Shown here one piece after another: positions 15,064-24,307 of a stretch of 64,000 nucleotides of DNA. The stretch comes from Alphaproteobacteria bacterium (lineage in GTDB: Bacteria; Pseudomonadota; Alphaproteobacteria; Micavibrionales; UBA2020). The translations under genes were made by a program, and so were the position numbers. The stretch covers positions 1-64,000 of the forward strand of contig JAEUKT010000001.1 in NCBI GenBank assembly GCA_016794125.1, in the 5' to 3' direction. A model generated the notes under the pieces. It did no database searches. It saw only the letters and a program-made list of their open reading frames with translations, and was not told where the DNA came from. The first letter of the stretch is position 1, and the number at the start of each line of letters is the position of its first letter.

Positions 15064-15753
15064 TTAAGCTTTAAGTTGCTTATTTTGTAAAATATCAGCT
15101 TTTTCAAAGTTTTCACGAATGAACTCAACACCACGGATGATGCCAAACTGGTCGATGCCATGGGCAAGGCCGGGGCGCATGACAGTTTCGATATCGTAGC
15201 CGGCAGCGGTAAAGCCTTCGTCGATTTTCGCAAGATTGTCGGGAATCACCACATCGTCGCGGTCGCCGTGGATCGCCAGAACAGGCACTTTCACGTTACC
15301 TGCAGCCTTCAGCCCTTCGGCATCGATTATCATGCCGGAATAGCCGATAACGGCAGCACAGGGCTTTTTGCGGCGCGGCATGGCATACATCGCCATCATC
15401 GCCCCCTGCGAAAAGCCTGCAACAGCCAGATGGGCATCATCCACGCCCCATTTCTGAAGTTCCTGGTCGATAAAGCCGTTCAGGATGGGCAGCACGTTCC
15501 GGGCATGTTGTTCACGCTCGATGGCGGCAGGATCAATCGCGCGGATCGGAAACCATTGGAAGCCCTGCGCATACTGGTCGCAGACCGCAGGGGCGTTGGG
15601 GGATACAAAGGCGGCATCGGGCAGCGCCTCCCGCCATTCATGGCCGATGCCGATCAGGTCATCGCCGTTGGAGCCATAACCATGCAGGAAAACAACGAGT
15701 TGCTTGGCCGTGCCGGACAGCGGGGCGATAAAGGGTCCGTTCAGTTTCTGCAT
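15064..15753 (-). CDS. Carboxylesterase/phospholipase (alpha/beta hydrolase)
   Basis: 229-aa serine hydrolase of the YpfH/phospholipase-carboxylesterase group. Oxyanion strand VVFLHGYGSNGDDL, nucleophile elbow GFSQG, acid in IHGDRDDVV, and His in GLAHGIDQFGI form the expected triad. No signal peptide, so cytoplasmic. Isolated gene on the minus strand between the HNH and HIG1 genes. Likely acts on short-chain or lysophospholipid esters; the physiological substrate is not deducible. Confidence 0.9.
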   Translation of the reverse strand: MQKLNGPFIAPLSGTAKQLVVFLHGYGSNGDDLIGIGHEWREALPDAAFVSPNAPAVCDQYAQGFQWFPIRAIDPAAIEREQHARNVLPILNGFIDQELQKWGVDDAHLAVAGFSQGAMMAMYAMPRRKKPCAAVIGYSGMIIDAEGLKAAGNVKVPVLAIHGDRDDVVIPDNLAKIDEGFTAAGYDIETVMRPGLAHGIDQFGIIRGVEFIRENFEKADILQNKQLKA

Positions 15754-15824
15754 GATTTTAACCTTTCAATCGAACAGGGTGCAGCCTATATTATGGGCGT
15801 TATCACAACAAGGATTATCCGCAT

Positions 15825-16031
15825 ATGACCGCCGCAAACCTGCTGTTTTTTATCGCCCTCGCCTGCATGCTAGCCGTTGTCGGTTCGTTCATCTGGGGTA
15901 TGGTTGCCATGACGCGCGGCAGCGAAAAGGACGCACAGACCAGCAACAAGATGATGCGCTTCCGCGTGGTATTTCAGGGGCTGGCGCTGGCCTTCCTGTT
16001 CCTGTCCTATCTTGCAAGACAGCCTCACTAA
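15825..16031 (+). CDS. HIG1-domain twin-helix membrane protein
   Basis: 68-aa protein with two transmembrane helices (about residues 5-28 and 46-65) joined by a basic loop containing NKMMRFRVVFQGLALA, the pattern of bacterial HIG1-domain proteins common in Alphaproteobacteria. Mitochondrial HIG1 proteins associate with cytochrome oxidase, so a respiratory-complex role is a reasonable inference. Ends 3 bp before the GT9 gene, hence co-transcribed. Confidence 0.8.
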   Translation: MTAANLLFFIALACMLAVVGSFIWGMVAMTRGSEKDAQTSNKMMRFRVVFQGLALAFLFLSYLARQPH

Positions 16032-16034
16032 TAT

Positions 16035-16982
16035 ATGAAAATATTGTTTATCACGGCGACGCGCATCGGTGACGCTGTCCTGTCAACAGGCGCGCTCGAT
16101 TACTTTATCCGCACCTATCCAGAAGCCGAAATCACCGTCGCCTGCGGGCCGCTGGTGGCCGGGCTGTTTGCGCCCGCGCCGCGCGTTGTGCGCGTGATTG
16201 CCCTGAAAAAGGAAAGCTGGGGCAGGCATTGGTGGAAACTTTTGTGCGAAACCATGCCGCAGGAATGGGACATTATCGTCGACCTGCGCAACAGCGCTGT
16301 TTCACGCATCCTGCGCGGCAAACAGAAATTCATCTGGCGCGGGTCGGAGAAAAAGGGACACAAGGTCGAACAGATCGCAGCCGTGATCGGCGCAACGCCC
16401 GCCCCTGCCCCGAAATTCTGGCTGGATGACGCATCCATCGCGGCGGCCGAAAAGCTTGCCCCCTCTGGCGCACCGTTTATCGCGATTGGCCCCACCGCCA
16501 ACTGGCCGGGCAAGGCGTGGCCGGCGCAGAATTTTGTGGCGCTGGTGAATGCCATGACGGCATCCGGGTCGATACTTGAAAACGCGCGTGTAGCCGTATT
16601 CGCGGCACCGGGCGAAGAAGCAGCTGCGAAACCTGTGCTGGACGCATTCCCGCCGGAGCGCCGCATCGACATGATCGCCAAGGGCTCGCCGCTGGTGGCG
16701 GGTGCCGTGATCGCGCGCGCCGAAATTTACATCGGGAATGATTCAGGGCTGACGCATATCGCAGCCGCTGTCGGAACGCCGACGCTGGCGCTGTTTGGAT
16801 ATGGCTGGCCGGAACAATACAGCCCGTGGGGAAATCACGCCGCCTATATCCGCACCCCCGAAACGCCCGAGCAATTGCTGGCGGGGCGTTCGACGGACAG
16901 CATTACATCGTCATTGATGGGTTCACTAACAGTTACGGCGGCCGTCGAGGCCGCCGTGAGACTGTGGGACAAAACCCGTTAA
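16035..16982 (+). CDS. Glycosyltransferase family 9 (LPS heptosyltransferase-like)
   Basis: 315-aa GT9 protein. N-terminal Rossmann start ILFITATRIGDAVLSTGAL, and donor-binding C-terminal half with PTANWPGKAWP and GNDSGLTHIAAAVGTPTLALFG, the ADP-heptose-binding signature. Expected role is adding heptose (or another sugar) to lipopolysaccharide core at the cytoplasmic face. Acceptor cannot be determined. Downstream of the HIG1 gene with a 3-bp gap. Confidence 0.88.
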   Translation: MKILFITATRIGDAVLSTGALDYFIRTYPEAEITVACGPLVAGLFAPAPRVVRVIALKKESWGRHWWKLLCETMPQEWDIIVDLRNSAVSRILRGKQKFIWRGSEKKGHKVEQIAAVIGATPAPAPKFWLDDASIAAAEKLAPSGAPFIAIGPTANWPGKAWPAQNFVALVNAMTASGSILENARVAVFAAPGEEAAAKPVLDAFPPERRIDMIAKGSPLVAGAVIARAEIYIGNDSGLTHIAAAVGTPTLALFGYGWPEQYSPWGNHAAYIRTPETPEQLLAGRSTDSITSSLMGSLTVTAAVEAAVRLWDKTR

Positions 16983-16988
16983 GCCAGA

Positions 16989-17522
16989 TTACTGGTTAAC
17001 TTTGTACTGACCCTTGATCGCTTCAGTTTTCTCTTGTTGTTTTTTCGCGCCTTCTTCAGCAGGAACGCCCCACTGGCGGATGGACTGCAGGTCGTTGTTG
17101 GTCTTTTTCGCCTGCTGCGCGACTTGGTAACGCACAAAGTTCACGCGTTCCCAGCCGCTGTAGCGCATGCAGCTGTCGAAATCGTGGAAGTCTTTATGCG
17201 ACACATGGTGTTCGCCGTAACGGGTGGGCGTGTCGTAATAATCGAGGTCGCCCGATGCCTTCAGCGCGCGGTGATATTCGCTATGCGTGTCGGGGGGCAG
17301 CGTTTCGCGCAGCGCGCCCAGTTCAACCAGTTCATCGACCTGGCGGACGCAGGACGCGATGTTTTCATCGAGCGTCTGTTGCGCCTTGGGGCCGGTCATC
17401 CAGAGCGCGGAGTTATCTTCCACGCGCTGCCAGTAGGCCTGCTTGGTCGGCGGGTTCCATGCGCAGCTGGACACCGCCAGAACGCCGATCGCCGCAATCA
17501 AGATATTCATTTTGGATTTCAT
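16989..17522 (-). CDS. Putative lipoprotein, 177 aa
   Basis: Signal sequence ending in a loose lipobox, VSSC (residues 17-20), followed by AWNPPTKQAYWQRV, so lipid-modified Cys20 is likely. Mature part is helical and charged, with a second cysteine pair (ASCVRQ, FDSCMRYSGW) that could form a disulfide. GGGAGC precedes the ATG at 17,522; an upstream extension to 17,657 lacks signals. Converges with the GT9 gene (6 bp apart). Family not recognised. Confidence 0.7.
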   Translation of the reverse strand: MKSKMNILIAAIGVLAVSSCAWNPPTKQAYWQRVEDNSALWMTGPKAQQTLDENIASCVRQVDELVELGALRETLPPDTHSEYHRALKASGDLDYYDTPTRYGEHHVSHKDFHDFDSCMRYSGWERVNFVRYQVAQQAKKTNNDLQSIRQWGVPAEEGAKKQQEKTEAIKGQYKVNQ

Positions 17523-17604
17523 CGAGGAAGCTCCCTGCACGACTTGAATCTCAGATTTATAAAATAGCGCGTTTTCGTTAACGAAAACAATACCCCAACC
17601 GCAG

Positions 17605-19374
17605 TTAGGGAGATTTATCAGCGGCTTCATGCCACCAGCTTTCCAGAACCATGCCATAAATCGGAGTTACGGAAGGTCTGTGGATATCTGACGTATGCGC
17701 AACCAAGTCCTTGCCGAGGAAAAACAGGGGAATCATGTAATAGCCCTGCATCAACGCCCGGTCGAGCGCATGGGCGCGCGCCACCAGCGTTTCCCGGGTT
17801 TCCGACCGCCCGATGCTGTCGGCAAGTGCATCGACCGCCTTGTTCATGATGCCTGCGTAATTGCGCGCGCCCTTGCTCTCGGCCGATTTGATGCCCCAGT
17901 AATTCACCTGCTCGTTGCCGGGCGACAATGTATTGATCCAGCGATGGCCGACGACATCGAAATCGTAATCATCAAGGCGACCGACGAATTGGGCGTTATC
18001 GACCGTGCGCACGCGCGCATCGATACCTGCTTTTTTCAGGTCGCGTGTGAATTCAAGAGCGATTTTTTCATCGGCATAATCCCCCAGCAGGATTTCAAAG
18101 CTAAGCTGTTTGCCGTTTGCATCGACCAGCTTTGCATTTTTATAAACCCAGCCGGCTTCCTTGAGCAGCGCAATCGCTTCGCGGCGCGCATCGCGGCCGT
18201 TTGTGTCATTCGGCTTATATGCTTCGCCTAAAACATCCGCCGGAAGGTCGGCTTTATATTCTTCAAGTATGCGCAATTCCTCTCCTTGGGGTTTGCCGGA
18301 TGCGGCAAGTTCGGAATTCGGGAACGCGCTTGCGATGCGCTGCATCTTGCCGAAGTAAAGCGATTTGTTGAGCCAGTCGGCATTGAACAAATATGAAAGC
18401 GCCTTGCGGACACGGATATCGGCAAAGACAGGACGGCGCGTGTTGAATATAAGCGCCTTCAGCCATTCGGGACGCTGATGGGCGATTTCTTCCTTCACCA
18501 CCCTGCCCTCGTCAAGCGCGGTGAAATCGTAACGGGTCTGCCATTTTGTCACATCAAATTCGCGTCGCAGGTTGTAATCGCCCGACTTGAACGCCTGAAT
18601 GGAAATATCGTCATCGCGGAAATATGTGTAAGTGATGGTATCGAAGTTATATTGTCCCACATTCACAGGCAAATCTTTCGCCCAATAATCCTTCACCCGT
18701 TCATAAACAATCTTGCGCCCCGGTTCGACGGACACGATCTTGTAAGGCCCGCTCCCCAGTGGCGGCTTCAGCGTAGTTTTGGTGATATCCGCCTTTTCCC
18801 AATAGGCCTTGGGCAAAACCGGCATCATGGCAAGGATCATGACGCTTTCATGGTCATAGCCGGGGCCGAATGTGAATTTGATGTCGCGCGGCGATGTAAT
18901 CTCGACTTTCGTGATCAACCCATAAACGCGGCGGCGCACGGGATGGCCGTTTTTGCGGAAATGTTCATAGCTGAATTTCACATCCTCTGCCGTCATGGGC
19001 GTACCGTCGTGGAATTTGGCTTCCTTGCGCAAGTGGAAAGCGATCCATGAACGGTCCGGCGCGACATCGATGCTTTCCGCGACAACACCGTACATCGTGA
19101 AGGGTTCGTCCCAGACGCGCTGCATCAGCTTGTCATTGACGTTTTCCAGACCCTCGGCGTTATTGCCGGTGATGATGTGGTTGTTCAGGTTGTTGAACGT
19201 GCCGCTTTTCGACAGCCGCAGGTCGCCGCCCTTGGGCGCGTCCGGATTGACGTAGGACAGGTTTTTAAAGTCCGCCGCGTATTTCGGGCTGCCATGCATG
19301 GCAATTGCATGGCTATGCTCCGCCAGCGCGGGCGACGCCGCCAGAAGCATCAGGATGAAAGCGAGGAAACGCAA
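17605..19374 (-). CDS. yejA: ABC transporter substrate-binding protein (oligopeptide type, YejA-like)
   Basis: 589-aa periplasmic solute-binding protein of the SBP family 5. Cleavable signal peptide ends PALA; then HAIAMHGSPKYAADFKNLSYVNPDAPKGGDL, which closely follows the start of YejA-type microcin C/oligopeptide binders. The start is TTG, placed directly after the kinase's TGA (TGATTG), indicating translational coupling. No permease or ATPase genes are adjacent, so it must use a transporter encoded elsewhere or act with one in trans. Length normal. Confidence 0.88.
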   Translation of the reverse strand: MRFLAFILMLLAASPALAEHSHAIAMHGSPKYAADFKNLSYVNPDAPKGGDLRLSKSGTFNNLNNHIITGNNAEGLENVNDKLMQRVWDEPFTMYGVVAESIDVAPDRSWIAFHLRKEAKFHDGTPMTAEDVKFSYEHFRKNGHPVRRRVYGLITKVEITSPRDIKFTFGPGYDHESVMILAMMPVLPKAYWEKADITKTTLKPPLGSGPYKIVSVEPGRKIVYERVKDYWAKDLPVNVGQYNFDTITYTYFRDDDISIQAFKSGDYNLRREFDVTKWQTRYDFTALDEGRVVKEEIAHQRPEWLKALIFNTRRPVFADIRVRKALSYLFNADWLNKSLYFGKMQRIASAFPNSELAASGKPQGEELRILEEYKADLPADVLGEAYKPNDTNGRDARREAIALLKEAGWVYKNAKLVDANGKQLSFEILLGDYADEKIALEFTRDLKKAGIDARVRTVDNAQFVGRLDDYDFDVVGHRWINTLSPGNEQVNYWGIKSAESKGARNYAGIMNKAVDALADSIGRSETRETLVARAHALDRALMQGYYMIPLFFLGKDLVAHTSDIHRPSVTPIYGMVLESWWHEAADKSP

Positions 19375-20370
19375 TCAGACCGCCTTTTTTTCCTGCAGCA
19401 TCGCCTTCAGGTCGCGCTGCGGGCGCGCGCCGATATGGGCGATGACTTCGGATGCCGCGATGGAGCCGATGCGGCCGCATTCGGCGAGCGGCTTGCCGCG
19501 CGTGAACCCGTACAAAAATCCTGCCGCATACATATCCCCCGCACCCGTCGTATCGACGATGCAGGCGGGCGGTTCTGCGGCGACTTCGATGACTTCCTTG
19601 TCCGTCACGATCACGGAACCCTGTGCGGAGCGCGTGATGATGGTGAGCGGGCATGCTTCGCGCGCGCGCAGGACGGCTTCGTTGAAATTCTCGGTCTGGA
19701 ACAGCTCGAAAATTTCCGCTTCGTTAGAGAACAGGATATCGGTACCGGTCGTCACGAGGTCGAGGAATTCGTCACGGTGACGCTTGACGCAGAAAGGGTC
19801 CGACAGCGTCAGCGAGACTTTCTTGCCCGCGCCGCGCGCCAGTTCGGATGCCTTGCGGAAGGTCTGCTTCGCGCGGTCACGGTCGAAAAGGTAGCCTTCC
19901 AGATAGGTCACTTGCGCGTTCTTGATCATGTTTTCGTCAAGATCGGACGGCGAGATCCAGACACATGCGCCAAGAAAAGTGCACATGGTACGCTGCGCAT
20001 CGGGGGTGATCAGGATCAGGCAACGCGCCGTGGGCGGGCCGTCTTCGAGCGCGGGGGTTTCAAACTTTACGCCATAGGCCTTGATGTCGTGGCGGAACAC
20101 GCCGCCCAGTTGGTCGTTCGCGACCTTACCGATATAGCCGGCCTTGCCGCTCATGTTGGCAAATGCGGCAACCGTATTGGCGGCAGATCCGCCCGATATC
20201 TCCATGCCGGGGCCTAGTTTGGCGTAGAGGGTTTCCGCCTGCTCCGCCTCGATCAGGGTCATGGTACCCTTGTGGATGCGGTTATTGGACAGGAATTCGT
20301 CGCCCGTGCGGGACAAAACGTCCACAATCGCGTTGCCGATGCCGACCAAGTCAAGATTGCTATCTGTCAT
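19375..20370 (-). CDS. PfkB-family kinase, adenosine kinase-like
   Basis: 331-aa ribokinase-fold sugar/nucleoside kinase. N-terminal GIGNAIVDVLSR, GGSAANTVAAFANM substrate region, and the C-terminal DTTGAGDMYAAGFLYG with the catalytic Asp. These are the features of alphaproteobacterial proteins annotated as adenosine kinase. AGAGGG precedes the ATG at 20,370. Overlaps nothing upstream, and its stop touches the start of the yejA-like gene. Substrate is inferred from family resemblance only. Confidence 0.88.
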   Translation of the reverse strand: MTDSNLDLVGIGNAIVDVLSRTGDEFLSNNRIHKGTMTLIEAEQAETLYAKLGPGMEISGGSAANTVAAFANMSGKAGYIGKVANDQLGGVFRHDIKAYGVKFETPALEDGPPTARCLILITPDAQRTMCTFLGACVWISPSDLDENMIKNAQVTYLEGYLFDRDRAKQTFRKASELARGAGKKVSLTLSDPFCVKRHRDEFLDLVTTGTDILFSNEAEIFELFQTENFNEAVLRAREACPLTIITRSAQGSVIVTDKEVIEVAAEPPACIVDTTGAGDMYAAGFLYGFTRGKPLAECGRIGSIAASEVIAHIGARPQRDLKAMLQEKKAV

Positions 20371-20400
20371 GTAACCCTCTAAAATGATATAGGTAAGAAC

Positions 20401-20985
20401 ATGGCACAAAAACGCAAAACAGACCAGACGAAAACCATTGTTGATTCCGCCCTTTTCCTTGCCGGAAAACAGGGCTGGGATGCCGTTTCGCTGGCCGATA
20501 TCGCCAAGAAAGCCAAGCTGCCGGTCAAGACGGTTTCCGCATCCTTCAAGGATGTCTGGGCCGTGATGGAACAGTCGTTGCGCAACCTAGAATCTGAAAC
20601 GGCAGCGACGGTCGAAAACCACCTGGGTGATAACTGGCGCGACAACCTGATGGAAATCCTGATGACGCGGTTCGAGCTTGCGCAACCCCATCGCGACGCC
20701 TATCTTGCCGTCGCCCCTGCCGTGATCAAGCATCCAAAACTTGTCAAACGCTTCGGCAAAAGTTTTTATCGCACCATGGAACGTATGCTCGACCTTGCAG
20801 GCGCACCCTGCAAAAAACAGCTCAGGCCGCTGGGCGTTGCCGCTTTGGCCGCGCTTTTTCTCTCGCTCGTTTATGCGTGGGAACAGGACAAAACGCCCGA
20901 CCTGTCAAAAACCATGGCCGCCATCGACAAGCGTACCGGCTTGCTGGAACAGGCTTTCGAATTCATTACTCCTGAACGCAAGTAA
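20401..20985 (+). CDS. TetR-family transcriptional regulator
   Basis: 194-aa protein with an N-terminal TetR helix-turn-helix (residues about 10-55: TIVDSALFLAGKQGWDAVSLADIAKKAKLPVKTVSASF). Ligand domain is helical. Divergent from the kinase with only 30 bp between starts, so it may control that operon. The 3' end overlaps the end of the pseudopilin gene by 20 bp. Some resemblance to Coq9-type TetR-like proteins, but too short for that family. Confidence 0.8.
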   Translation: MAQKRKTDQTKTIVDSALFLAGKQGWDAVSLADIAKKAKLPVKTVSASFKDVWAVMEQSLRNLESETAATVENHLGDNWRDNLMEILMTRFELAQPHRDAYLAVAPAVIKHPKLVKRFGKSFYRTMERMLDLAGAPCKKQLRPLGVAALAALFLSLVYAWEQDKTPDLSKTMAAIDKRTGLLEQAFEFITPERK

Positions 20986-22168
20986 ACAGCGTGGTTCGCT
21001 GCATATACTGCGTAGAGGGTGTCGCGGAAGGTTCGGTGCCCAGTGGCAGCGCGCCGTTGGCGAGAGGATCACCCACAGGAATGGTATTGCCCGCAGGATC
21101 GGTGAAGGACAGGTTCGAGCCCGCGCCGGCATAAAGCTTCGCAAAGCCGTCATCCCATTGACCGCCCTTCACAAGCTTGTAGCCGGCCTGACAGCCGCAA
21201 TCACCGCCCGCGCCTATTGTCGGCGGCAAGGCGAAACTTGCCGGTTTTTTATGCACCACATCGTTTTCATCGGTCACTTCTGACTGCAGGCATACCCCTT
21301 CCCATGCATTCGTCGTTCCAAGGCAGCCTTCTTTATCGGCCGCTTTTTCCCCGGGCGCGTAAAATTTGCGCTTGAAATTGCATGCAATAATCTTGTCGAA
21401 GATATTACCGCCGGCATCAGCGTCGTCATGTATCACGAGGTCGTCAAAGTACCATTTCCCGGCTTTGCGCGCGTACGGTGCCATCACGAAGGTGGCATCA
21501 TCATCGCAGTTTTCCGCATCGATCGTCTTCGTGCTGCAATTTTTGTGGCCGCCGGTGGCCATCCAGCCGCCCGCAGCGTCTGGCCCGTGCGACACCAGCA
21601 CCCATCTGCCGGTATCCGGTTTGTCGATGATATTTTTGCCGAACTCGTCAACCACCGTAATCGACCCCAGTGGCAGCGGATTATCGTGCATGCCTTCCGG
21701 CAGCGTCAATTTCCGCGTAACGGCATAGGTGAAAAGGTTGCCCCAGCCATCGACACCCTGCTCCGGTTCCATCCGCAGGCGACGGATGGGCAGCGCGCCG
21801 ATCCATACTTCGCTTTCTTTTCTATCTGTACTCTTGTCCTTGAACACGACAACGCCGTCAGCCGGTTTTGCGTCGGCTGCGCAAACATCGTCGTCATCCT
21901 TCACGGCTTCGGTTGCAAGCCCGCCTTTGCTGCGACGGTGCGGCTTCATATCCGCGTTTCCTTCGGGGGAATCCGGACAGGGAAGCCGCAAATTCGCGGC
22001 TGAATAGATTGTCAGCGCCGTGCGAATATCGCGCATGCGTTGGCGCGTAATATCGTATTTCTGCTTTTGCAGCATGACCGTGTAATATTGCAGGAAAGAC
22101 GCAAGCAAAAGGCCGGCGATCATCAGCACCATAGCGGTTTCTATCAATGTGAAACCGCGCGATTTCAT
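20966..22168 (-). CDS. Prepilin-like (pseudopilin) protein, 400 aa
   Basis: Type IV prepilin N-terminus at residues 5-10 (GFTLIE) followed by the hydrophobic helix TAMVLMIAGLLLASFLQYYTVML, the substrate of prepilin peptidase. The long C-terminal domain contains many paired cysteines (for example CDDDATF, CNFKRK, CLGTTNAWEGVC, GGDCGCQAG), implying an oxidised extracytoplasmic fold. Start overlaps the histidine kinase stop by 4 bp. No other pilus or type II secretion genes are in the window, so it is unusual as a lone pseudopilin in a two-component operon. Confidence 0.85.
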   Translation of the reverse strand: MKSRGFTLIETAMVLMIAGLLLASFLQYYTVMLQKQKYDITRQRMRDIRTALTIYSAANLRLPCPDSPEGNADMKPHRRSKGGLATEAVKDDDDVCAADAKPADGVVVFKDKSTDRKESEVWIGALPIRRLRMEPEQGVDGWGNLFTYAVTRKLTLPEGMHDNPLPLGSITVVDEFGKNIIDKPDTGRWVLVSHGPDAAGGWMATGGHKNCSTKTIDAENCDDDATFVMAPYARKAGKWYFDDLVIHDDADAGGNIFDKIIACNFKRKFYAPGEKAADKEGCLGTTNAWEGVCLQSEVTDENDVVHKKPASFALPPTIGAGGDCGCQAGYKLVKGGQWDDGFAKLYAGAGSNLSFTDPAGNTIPVGDPLANGALPLGTEPSATPSTQYMQRTTLFTCVQE

Positions 22169-23508
22169 AGCGGCAACCGTATCACGACGCGCAAGCCGCC
22201 GCGGTTGCTGTCTTCAAGGAATATCTCTCCGCCATGGCCATGCACGATATCCTGCGCAATCGACAAACCAAGCCCGATGCCGCCGGTTTTTTTATTGCGG
22301 GATTTTTCGACGCGGAAAAACGGGCGGAACACCTCGTCCCGCAAATCGGCAGGAATGCCTGGACCGTCGTCATCGACGACGATTTCAAACGCCTCGGACT
22401 GTTCGTAGGCGGTAATCCATACATGCTTGGCGTATTTGCAGGCATTGGATACGACGTTTGCAATCGCGCGCTCGATCGCCACGGGCCGCAAGCGGATCAT
22501 CATGCGCGTTTCGGGCAGCGTTTCGCTGACATCGCTGCCTTGCCGCTTCGCCTTGCCGACCACGCGCTCCAGCACTGTTTTAAGGTCGATCATTTCGGGC
22601 GTCTCGTCGCTTTCGCCCTTGGCGAAGGTCAGGTAACCCTCGATCATTTTTTCCATTTCGTCGATATCCTGACGCAGGTTTTCAGCTCCCTTGGTGTCTT
22701 TCGACAGCGCCAGTTCCAGCTTCATGCGCGTCAGCGGCGTGCGCAGGTCGTGCGATACGCCAGACAGCATCGCGGTACGCTGTTCCATCTGGCGTTTCAG
22801 CCGCTCCTTCATTTCCAGGAAGGCGCGCGATGCCTGCCGCACCTCATGCGCGCCGACGGGCTTGAAATCCGGTACATCCTGCCCCTTGCCGAATTTTTCG
22901 GCGGCGACAGCAAGGCGCATGATCGGGCGGATCTGGTTGCGCATAAACATCATGGAAATAACAAGCAACAGCCCCGCGCTGCCGATCAGCCAGAGGACGA
23001 AAATATAGGTTGTCGGGCTGTATATGCGACGGTCGGGGCATATGAAGTGGATGGTTTCCTTGCCGCCGATGGCGACGACGATTTCAAAGACCTTATCTTT
23101 TTCATACGGACGGATGCTGAACGGCGTATCCAGCTTCTTTTTCAGCGCGACCTGAAGCTTTTGCGCGATGCTGAACCAGGCGAACGTCTGGAACGACAGC
23201 TCGGATTTCTTGATGCTATCGGCATCCTGCTTGATCGTCACGGCAAGGTCGAGGCTGCGCGACGCCTGCTTGATAATCCGCTGTACGCTGGCGTCGGATT
23301 TGGCATCCACAATCCGCTCGGTCAGCATATCGATTTCGCCCGCCAGCGCGCCGACCAACTTGTCGCTCATCGCATCCCAATGACGGTCGAAAAAGATGAA
23401 CGCGACGATCAGCTGCAGCAGGAAAATTGGCGTCGCCAGAATGACAAGCGATCGCGCGAACAGCGTGCGGGGCAGCAGGCGTTGTTTCAGGCGCTTGAAT
23501 GCCGTCAT
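22165..23508 (-). CDS. Sensor histidine kinase, EnvZ-like
   Basis: 447-aa membrane kinase: transmembrane helix 1 (about 20-40), periplasmic sensor domain (41-167), transmembrane helix 2 (168-190), HAMP (191-243), dimerisation domain with phospho-acceptor H253 (GVSHDLRTPLTRMKLE), and HATPase with NVVSNACKY, DDGPGIP and GGIGLGLSIA. ATG at 23,508 overlaps the regulator's TGA (ATGA), which I prefer over GTG at 23,520. The sensor domain has a single cysteine (FICPD). Signal unknown. Confidence 0.92.
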   Translation of the reverse strand: MTAFKRLKQRLLPRTLFARSLVILATPIFLLQLIVAFIFFDRHWDAMSDKLVGALAGEIDMLTERIVDAKSDASVQRIIKQASRSLDLAVTIKQDADSIKKSELSFQTFAWFSIAQKLQVALKKKLDTPFSIRPYEKDKVFEIVVAIGGKETIHFICPDRRIYSPTTYIFVLWLIGSAGLLLVISMMFMRNQIRPIMRLAVAAEKFGKGQDVPDFKPVGAHEVRQASRAFLEMKERLKRQMEQRTAMLSGVSHDLRTPLTRMKLELALSKDTKGAENLRQDIDEMEKMIEGYLTFAKGESDETPEMIDLKTVLERVVGKAKRQGSDVSETLPETRMMIRLRPVAIERAIANVVSNACKYAKHVWITAYEQSEAFEIVVDDDGPGIPADLRDEVFRPFFRVEKSRNKKTGGIGLGLSIAQDIVHGHGGEIFLEDSNRGGLRVVIRLPL

Positions 23509-24224
23509 GCGTCCGTCCACAGCACATACCCCTTGCCGCGCACGGTCTGGATAAACCTTGGCAGTTTCGGGTCTTCTTCGACCTTTTTTCGCAGGCGTGT
23601 CACCTGTACGTCAATCGTGCGCTCGTTGGCGTTCATCTGGCAGAGCTCCGCCAGTTCTTCGCGGCTGACGACTTCGCCTTTTTTGCTGGCAAGCGCCTTC
23701 AGCAGCGTATGCTCGACGGATGTCAACGTGACGCGCTCCTCGCCGGCCGTCAATTCGCCGCGGTCAAGATCGAGCGTCCATTTTCCAAGGCGGATTTTTT
23801 CTTCTTTCTCGGGCGGCTTGGCGGCAATCCGGCGTAAAATCGCGGTGATGCGCAGCAGCAACTCGCGCGGCTCGAACGGCTTTGGCAGGTAATCATCGGC
23901 TCCCGCCTCGAACCCGCTGATGCGCGATTCAATTTCGCCAAGCGCGGTCAACAGCAATATCGGCGCGGCGAGCCCTTGTTTTTTCAGCGCCTTTGTCAGC
24001 GCCATGCCGTCTTCGCCCGGCATCATCACATCGCAAATGATCAGGTCATAGGCGAGGTATTTCAAAATCTCGCGTGCATCGGCGGCATCGATTGCCGTCG
24101 TCACCAGAAACCCGTGCTCCACCAGAAAGCGCTGCAGCAAATCGCGCAGGCGTTCGTCATCGTCCACGACAAGAATGTGCGGTTTTTTATCGGGGCTGAT
24201 ATCGGCGGGTTTTGTATTATTCAT
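23505..24224 (-). CDS. OmpR-family response regulator
   Basis: 239-aa regulator: receiver domain with acidic pocket VVDDDE, phospho-acceptor D65 (ICDVMMPGEDG), switch Thr (LLLTA) and conserved Lys (LPKPFEPREL), then a winged-helix DNA-binding domain (SREELAELCQM, RTIDVQVTRLRKKVE, RTVRGKGYVL). First gene of the operon regulator-kinase-pseudopilin. Close to OmpR in layout. Target genes unknown; the coupled pseudopilin gene is one candidate through autoregulation. Confidence 0.93.
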   Translation of the reverse strand: MNNTKPADISPDKKPHILVVDDDERLRDLLQRFLVEHGFLVTTAIDAADAREILKYLAYDLIICDVMMPGEDGMALTKALKKQGLAAPILLLTALGEIESRISGFEAGADDYLPKPFEPRELLLRITAILRRIAAKPPEKEEKIRLGKWTLDLDRGELTAGEERVTLTSVEHTLLKALASKKGEVVSREELAELCQMNANERTIDVQVTRLRKKVEEDPKLPRFIQTVRGKGYVLWTDA

Positions 24225-24307
24225 AACTTCATTTTAGAGTTGTATCCCGATTGCGTTTCAGGATAGGATAAGACCATCAAAATTGCACCCCCGAAAAGGA
24301 ATACGAC

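Noticed and set aside
22234-23892. Long plus-strand frame opposite the histidine kinase
   Set aside because: 552 codons open only because of codon bias in the real gene on the other strand; no ribosome site or recognisable motif.
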